A stretch of 64,000 bases of DNA. Source: Amanita rubescens (Eukaryota > Basidiomycota > Agaricomycetes > Agaricales > Amanitaceae). The translations under genes were made by a program, and so were the position numbers. The notes below the pieces were generated by a model, which worked only from the letters and a program-made list of their open reading frames with translations, had not been told where the DNA came from and did no database searches. Position 1 is the stretch's first letter, and the number at the start of each line of letters is the position of its first letter. The DNA lies in the NCBI GenBank assembly GCA_015039365.1, contig WION01000001.1, positions 806,001 to 870,000 on the forward strand, read 5' to 3'. Shown one piece after another: positions 58,583 to 64,000 of the stretch.

Positions 58583-59639
58583 TTATTTGAATCATCATGT
58601 AAATCATGTTGCACGCTCCAATCAAAATGGTTATCGTGTTGGAACCCCTCACGGAGGAACAAGTCATGAAACAGTTTGCGAAGATATGGGTAATCAGGTT
58701 TAGCATCGAAACGGAGAGTGCGAGCGTAATTCAAAAAGACTCCGAACTCGGACGGGAACCCGCAGCAAAGTGAATCAATTGATGTCGACGACTTCTTGCG
58801 CATGATTCTGTCGTACTTTTGCTTCTTCGTCATAGCTTCCAGATCTTGCCATGGGAGTGAACCGCGAAGGAAATATATCAAGACGTAGGCAAGCGATTCG
58901 AGATCGTCTCGACGCGTTTGCTCTACACCCGCATGAGCATTGATAGATGAGTATCGTACGGTGCCGGTGAGATCTTGGTTCTCCTTGTAGGGAATATGAA
59001 GACGGGTGTGGGAGTCACAGTATTTCTTCGCGAGGCCGAAATCGATGATATTAACTAAGTATTCGTGCTGGCCGATGCCCATCAAGAAGTTTTCTGGTTT
59101 GATATCGCAATGAACGAAATACTGACTGTGGATATACTCGATACGAGAAATCTACGAGTAACGACGATGAGCCTGATGAAGAGATATTAAAAGAAAGTAT
59201 ATGCAAACCATCTGCTCAGCGAGTAGTAAAACGGTCTTGAGGGTAAATTTGCGGTTGCAAGAGTTGAAAAGATCTTCAAGCGACGGGCCTAAAAGTTCCA
59301 AGACCATGGCGTTGTAATCGCATTCTGTCGTATCATCTGTCGTAGTGCCGTACCAGTGAATGCGAGGTATGCCGATACTGCCAGCAAGGGCCTTGTAAAC
59401 TGTTGATTCATACTTGAGCTGGGGATTCTCAGAATGAGCTGACTCAAGCTTGGTGGCGACCTGTCCTCCTGTAATGATATTGGTACTGAGGTAGATGTCA
59501 CCTGGAGACAAGGATAATGAGTATTGAAAATAATCAACCCGATGGGAGACGCACCGAACGAGCCTGAACCAATCTTATTACCCACCCTATATTTCCCATT
59601 GATGCGAAGGTCTAATTCGCAGGAACAAGCATCTACCAT
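58573..59639 (-). CDS. Casein kinase 1-like Ser/Thr protein kinase
   Basis: Start at 59639 ([20 protein letters not shown]). The kinase domain has the Gly loop [13 protein letters not shown], the lysine in [10 protein letters not shown], the CK1-type [30 protein letters not shown], a [10 protein letters not shown] segment, [18 protein letters not shown] (CK1 variant of the APE region), [20 protein letters not shown] and PWQDLE. The stop is at 58573-58575 after DDSNNLV. Two introns are seen. It is a near-minimal kinase of roughly 310-320 residues without the long tail of CK1 delta/epsilon. The usual HRD is HCD, and VAIKLE reads VATKLE; Asp, Lys and DFG are kept, so activity is plausible. Its 3' end is duplicated near the LCB2 gene. 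Confidence 0.88.
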
Positions 59640-59745
59640 TATTAAGTCGTGTAGGGGGCAGGTAGAAGGTGGGGACAAAAGAGGGGAATATATAGGTCGA
59701 GAGACGGCGAACATGTGGATCAGATAACTATGTCCAATATACGTA

Positions 59746-59761
59746 ACGCCCCTAGGGGCGT
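59746..59761. promoter_or_regulatory. Perfect 16-bp palindrome ACGCCCCTAGGGGCGT
   Basis: Each strand reads the same. It lies 107 bp upstream of the start of the casein-kinase gene, in otherwise unremarkable DNA. A binding site for a dimeric regulator is possible; nothing in the sequence shows which. Confidence 0.35.
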
Positions 59762-60938
59762 CTGTCTGGTGGAAGATAAGCCTAGCGACCCTTGCTGGCT
59801 ATGGGGCACCCCACTAGACAAGCGTAGCAGTAGTAAAGGATAGACAAAGAACGTAAGAGAAAGCTACTCACGACGAGAGGGTCGCAAGTCCCGTCCCTCG
59901 TGCTGGGAGTCCCGCTCGCTCTCTACAGCCTTCATCTTGGTCCGACATTGCTTGATTCTTTCCGTTGCGGATAATTCGGGTACTGTAGCACTCGCATAAT
60001 GGAGATGCAACACCCCCTCTCCTTCAGCTTTAACCAACACTTCCCGTGCTGAGACGGAAACCACGATGATTCTGACCCAGCCAACATTTCGGGGTCAGTT
60101 GCGAGAGTTGGAAAAGGGTGAAGCAGAGAAGCGGATGGAACCTTTGCTTGCGGCGTCGGCGATTGCCAAAGACATACCCGCTTCCGTCAGCTTCTATGCC
60201 CGACACCAGCTAAAGGCCCGCTCCTGGCATGTCTCGTTGTCTGCGATACGGATGCGCTCATGCTGATCAAGACCCACTCGCTTTGCTGACCCTCGTTTTT
60301 CGGAGATGCGCTCAGAACCCACGCGGAGGTCATAGGTCGAAAGGTGTGCTAGTTTCATGTATCGCTTGATCTATACCATCAACGTGAAGCCCCTACTCGC
60401 CCCTACAGATCATCATTCTCAACTCGTGGGTGTCACAGATCTCCATATCCTAGGGCCTGGTTCGAGGAATTTCCAAACTAGTTCGGTATCAACGGGGAGT
60501 CGACTTGGCGTCTCCCTGGATTCCAAAGTCGCTTTCCCATCCCTGCCGTATGCCTGGTCAACGATAAGTATCCAACGATATTTAAAGTCATTTCCTGCCC
60601 TCTGGATTCATGGACCAGAGAAAAATTATGCTTAGGTTACACCACTCGTAGACCGCAAGCATAGGCCTATATCGCCGTCTGGATACTTTGAAGGATCCTC
60701 AATGCCAGCCTCTTGCAAAAATTGCTTGGCGGTTAAGAGAATAGTCTTTGATCCAACGCACCAAAACTCGTTTTATAATACAAATTGGTAAAGCCACGGA
60801 TGGACCTACGTTGTCTTCTCTCAACTTGTCCTGTTCTCGATGTGAATGTGATTACTAAGCAAACCGAGTACCAATTTTGATGACATATGTCATCTCCGGA
60901 CCAGCGCGTGCTCCTTTTGATCACCGTGTCGCTGTGAC
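59762..60938. other. Intergenic stretch of about 1.2 kb
   Basis: Only short open frames occur, for example minus 60064-59864 (MVSVSAREVLVKAEGEGVLH) and plus 60066-60266 (MILTQPTFRGQLRELEKGEA). They face away from each other but match nothing I recognise. No gene can be supported. Confidence 0.4.
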
Positions 60939-62414
60939 TCCAGTTGTAAATGTACGTCAGTTCATTCGCTTTTTTCACTGTCTGTGTTCACGCATGCGTC
61001 GGGAATCACCCGCTGCCACTGGTTAACGGAAATGCATAGGATGACGATATTTAGTTATATCAGCTCAGGATTTATCGGAGTGTTAGCAAGTTTCACACAC
61101 TAATCGCCGCAATAGTTGCCCGTTTTCTTCTGTGAAAAGAATCATTCCTGGTGTCATGATCCGCACACTTAATAAGTCAAACCTAGGGGGGTGTCCCATT
61201 CTTGCCCTTTCCCATTGACCGTCATGGTTTTCCTGCTTACACCGATAGCGCTTTTCTTCAACAACACCTATGTATTTACATGGGATGCATTATTGGAGTT
61301 GTCCAATCAGGTATTGCCCAAGAGAAAGAAGGGACATGTGGTGCCAGAGGGTCATCCTAGGATCTGGTGGGAAATGGCCAGAATACATAGCCCCGAAGGA
61401 AGGAGATAGCCGCTGCGCTTGTCCAGCGCTTAACGCTCTTGCTAATCATGGTGCGGATTACAACACGTTCAGCGACTCCCAGCTGATTAGGTTTACTCAA
61501 GGTTTACTTCCTCGGGATGGCCGTAACATCTCTTTCAAAGAAATGGGCAGACAATGCCGCGACGTCTACAACTTTTCTCCATCCTTCAGCTATTTTGTTC
61601 CCAAATATGCCGCCGACATGTTGAAGAAGGACTATAGCAAGGATACTTTCGACCTGGAAGAGATTAGTTTGCACAACGGCATTGAACACGATGCAGTCTC
61701 TAACACGTAAGTTTACTTTCAACGTACTTCCGAGCGTCGGAGCATAGTGATCGGTGATAACTAGGTCTTGATTATGCATTTGACAAGGATCAGGGAAAAC
61801 CACACCTTCCTTACGTTCGTGAACTGCTCGATTCTGCTTCTGGGAAGGACAAAGAGGGGAATGTATTGCTTACTTCGGAAGACCTGGCCCAATTCAGCGC
61901 GAAACGCCGCATTGATTCCCGTGCATCAAACCCGGAATTCAGCCTCCATGTCAACCACAGAATGTTCTCGAGTTCAAAGTAAGCAGAGACCAATCTCATT
62001 TATTATCATCCATCTCAATGTGGTATAGCACCAGCACCTTGTTGGTTATCTTCGGCAGGACGACTAAAGGATATTGAAACTGATACTGACGGACGGAGCG
62101 TATCCCGGAAGGATGGGAGCCCAGAATCAGGAAGCGGTATGGGTTGACGATTGCAGCATTTAATACTTCCGTTCTTCCTCTCGAGTTTCGAACCAGCGGA
62201 CTGGTCAAGAAGGCTGGGGAAGTGAAGGCTGCGAATCAGGAACAAAACCAGGAACAAAACCAGACGGAATAAACGTGTTCATGTACTTACACTTTATGCC
62301 TTTTACTGATTCTTGACAATACTTGTTGATGTCTTGCCTCATGTACCATATGGATCATAGAATGACGATGGAATGAACTTTCAGACGATACCTTTACCAT
62401 ATATTTTGTGTTAT
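60939..62414. repeat. Segmental duplication, copy B (peroxidase pseudogene and flanks)
   Basis: The partner of 53491-54975, same orientation. Similarity covers upstream DNA, exons, introns and 3' flank, so the copy arose from genomic DNA and not from mRNA. Small indels are scattered throughout. Confidence 0.85.
61224..62272 (+). pseudogene. Heme-thiolate peroxidase, copy B (frameshifted)
   Basis: Starts at ATG 61224 like copy A (MVFLLTPIALFFNNTYVFTW). The motifs remain: GHVVPEGHP, GDSRCACPALNALANHG with the heme Cys, LLPRDGRNISFKEMGR, ISLHNGIEHDA and FDKDQGKPHLPYVRELLDS. An extra base near 61345-61375 breaks the frame before PEYIAPKEGDSRC. Near 62075-62095 two more extra bases break the segment after RLKDIET. 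The corresponding end is at 62270-62272. Copy A is intact at both places. The Cys region here (RCACPALNA) is closer to the family consensus than copy A (RCCCPGLNA), so this copy may have been the better enzyme before it was damaged. Confidence 0.7.
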
Positions 62415-62528
62415 CTAGCGAATTCGGTTCAGCCTGCTCGATCAATTCAGTGTTCGGTGGAACTCGCATTTGCCGAGCGAAAGCTGACCATAGTGTCAAG
62501 TTACCTGTACCGTTCACCGTTTACCGTA

Positions 62529-62698
62529 TAACATTAACATGCGAACAAGCCATTGTCGACACATTTAAAGTCGTGAAAGGATTATTCTACGCTCAAATCC
62601 ACAGCAGGTTACGCATCCGACAAAAGGTTCTAAACGAATACGGTGACAATTACGTAGTTTGTATAGGGATAGGCATGTAGCAAGTTCGTCAGACGAGG
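62529..62698. repeat. Copy of the casein-kinase 3' end and flank
   Basis: See 58383-58582. This copy carries deletions relative to the other, and its DNA codes for nothing. It lies between the peroxidase pseudogene and the convergent 3' end of LCB2. Positions 62415-62528 hold nothing recognised. Confidence 0.8.
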
Positions 62699-62866
62699 AC
62701 ATCAATTATTAATGGGGTTCATCTCTAAGCAGGACGTAGACGTGTCTCGGGGCGTACCGCAAAAGGGAAAGGAAATATAAAAGGTTTTGAAAAACGAGGA
62801 TAAATTATTTCGGTTTCGTGAACTGTCGATGGTGATCCAATTAAAGGGTAAAACCAGTGACATCTT

Positions 62867-64000
62867 TCATTCAGCCGTCTCGACGAGCTCGACTGCCCTC
62901 TTGCTAATTTCCTCAAACGACCACCTATCTGACATGCGGATTCCGTGTTTCAAATCTAGAATATCGCCAATCTCGTCGCATGCCTTGAGAATCGTGTCGA
63001 CATCTTCCTTTGTATGCGCTGCGCTAACACAGAACCGCACACGACTAGTAACAAGAGGTGTAGCGGGATACGCAACGACGACGACGACGATAGGTGTCTT
63101 CCAGTCTTTCATCATGCGATGGAAGATGCACATCTTGCCTGGGTTGAACAATAATAGTGGCACAATGGGGGATGAGGGATGACCATAAGTTATGAAACCG
63201 AGTTTCTTGAGGCCGTAATGTAGATAGCGTGAGTTGAATGCCAGCCTGCGCAAACGCGACGACCCCTCGTCGCCTGACGAAAGAACAGGAGGGAGATTAA
63301 GCCAGGTCGGGAGCGCGCTGGTCGGGGCAGGGCCTGGGTGTTGTATCAAAGCATCCTCCTTGTGCCCTAATGGAGTTCCGGGAATGGCAACTCCCATGAT
63401 GCTTGCCATACTCGCAATGATTTGGGTGAGCACAGGTGGGGTCATAGCTTCCGCATATGGTCCACTATGACCATTGACGCGAAGGTGATCAATCAATGTC
63501 TTGTTGCCTGCAATGTAACCACCCGCTGCCCCAAACGATTTAGTGAATGTGCCCATGAGAATGTCGACCGATCGCGGGTTGATGCCGAAATAATCGCAAA
63601 CACCACGACCTTTAGGTCCTAGGGCACCAATAGAGTGCGCTTCATCGACAAACAGATAAAACTGAATGGCAGGCATGGGTGATCCGAAAGCGGAGTCCGA
63701 GACGCGAAATGAGGCTCACCTTGTATTTCCTCTTGAGTTCTATGATGGCAGGTAGATTGACCATCGTGCCTTCCATACTATACAACCCCTCGACAATAAT
63801 GAGGATCTTTTTCCAAGGCCGATGTGTTTTCGGTTGTCCTTGACTTATAACCTCTCTGAGGAGCGATTCGAGGCTCTTCATGTTGTTGTGCTTGAACATG
63901 CGGACGTGAGCAGCGCTTAGACGAACGCCGAATCTGATCGATGCATGGTTCAGTTCATCTGAGATGACGAGGCACCCCTTGGAAACGAGTGCGGGGATGA
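62867..64000 (-). CDS. LCB2: Serine palmitoyltransferase subunit 2 (LCB2), N-terminal part outside the window
   Basis: The minus-strand frame enters from the window end ([20 protein letters not shown]) and continues [40 protein letters not shown], then after an intron (about 63720-63668) [20 protein letters not shown] and the PLP lysine in [20 protein letters not shown]. It ends ...[17 protein letters not shown].. and AVELVETAE at the stop 62867-62869. The [13 protein letters not shown] motif with the PLP-binding lysine identifies LCB2, which with LCB1 condenses serine and palmitoyl-CoA in the ER, the first step of sphingolipid synthesis. The visible coding part is intact. The 5' exons lie beyond 64000. 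Confidence 0.93.

Overview
This window looks like nuclear DNA of a mushroom-forming basidiomycete (Agaricomycetes). Genes are dense and split by many introns of about 50-60 bp, spacing is tight on both strands, and several families are typical of that group: a Clp1-like clamp-cell regulator, heme-thiolate peroxidases, a CYP53-type P450, F-box/LRR proteins, a DUF7587-like protein and an AN1-finger/phosphotransferase protein. Coordinates are gene spans including introns. They were worked out by eye, so start, stop and splice choices carry some uncertainty.

0-21 kb is mostly housekeeping: OCRL-type inositol 5-phosphatase (5' end outside the window), cyclophilin-40, Clp1-like protein, MICOS subunit Mic12, Bro1/ALIX, MICOS subunit Mic10, a tiny membrane protein, a BAH-PHD chromatin reader, Spt5, Cwc2 and Tma46/ZC3H15. 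Spt5 and Cwc2 diverge from a 76-bp spacer. 21-38 kb is more fluid: an MFS monocarboxylate-type transporter, a displaced copy of the 3' end of a CUE-domain (ASCC2/Cue3) gene, gene fragments, a nested tandem repeat, an AN1/phosphotransferase gene, the CUE gene, DJ-1, an F-box gene, two tandem flavin monooxygenases (one decayed) and an intron-containing tRNA-Ala(UGC). 38-53 kb holds a Yip1-family protein, Dus3, a USP25/28-like protein that seems to have lost its catalytic residues, a second F-box gene, a DUF7587-like gene with an ADP-ribosyltransferase-like residue pattern and 117-bp repeats (overlapping a second small reading frame), a t6A dehydratase (TcdA/Tcd1 type) and a Nudix/DUF4743 hydrolase. 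53-64 kb is an oxidative block: a heme-thiolate peroxidase, CYP53, a divergent casein kinase 1, a decayed second peroxidase copy, and the 3' part of serine palmitoyltransferase subunit LCB2, which runs off the end.

A recurring theme is single-base frameshifts inside otherwise well conserved coding sequence (Clp1-like, BAH-PHD, AN1/phosphotransferase, both FMOs, t6A dehydratase, CYP53, second peroxidase). Some may be real decay. Their spread over many unrelated genes also fits uncorrected indels in the assembly. No complete transposon, CRISPR array or rRNA was seen. The most interesting candidates are the pseudo-deubiquitinase, the ART-like DUF7587 gene with its overlapping downstream frame, the palindrome upstream of the Clp1-like gene, the 4-nt microexon in the OCRL gene, and the peroxidase duplication around CYP53 and the kinase.
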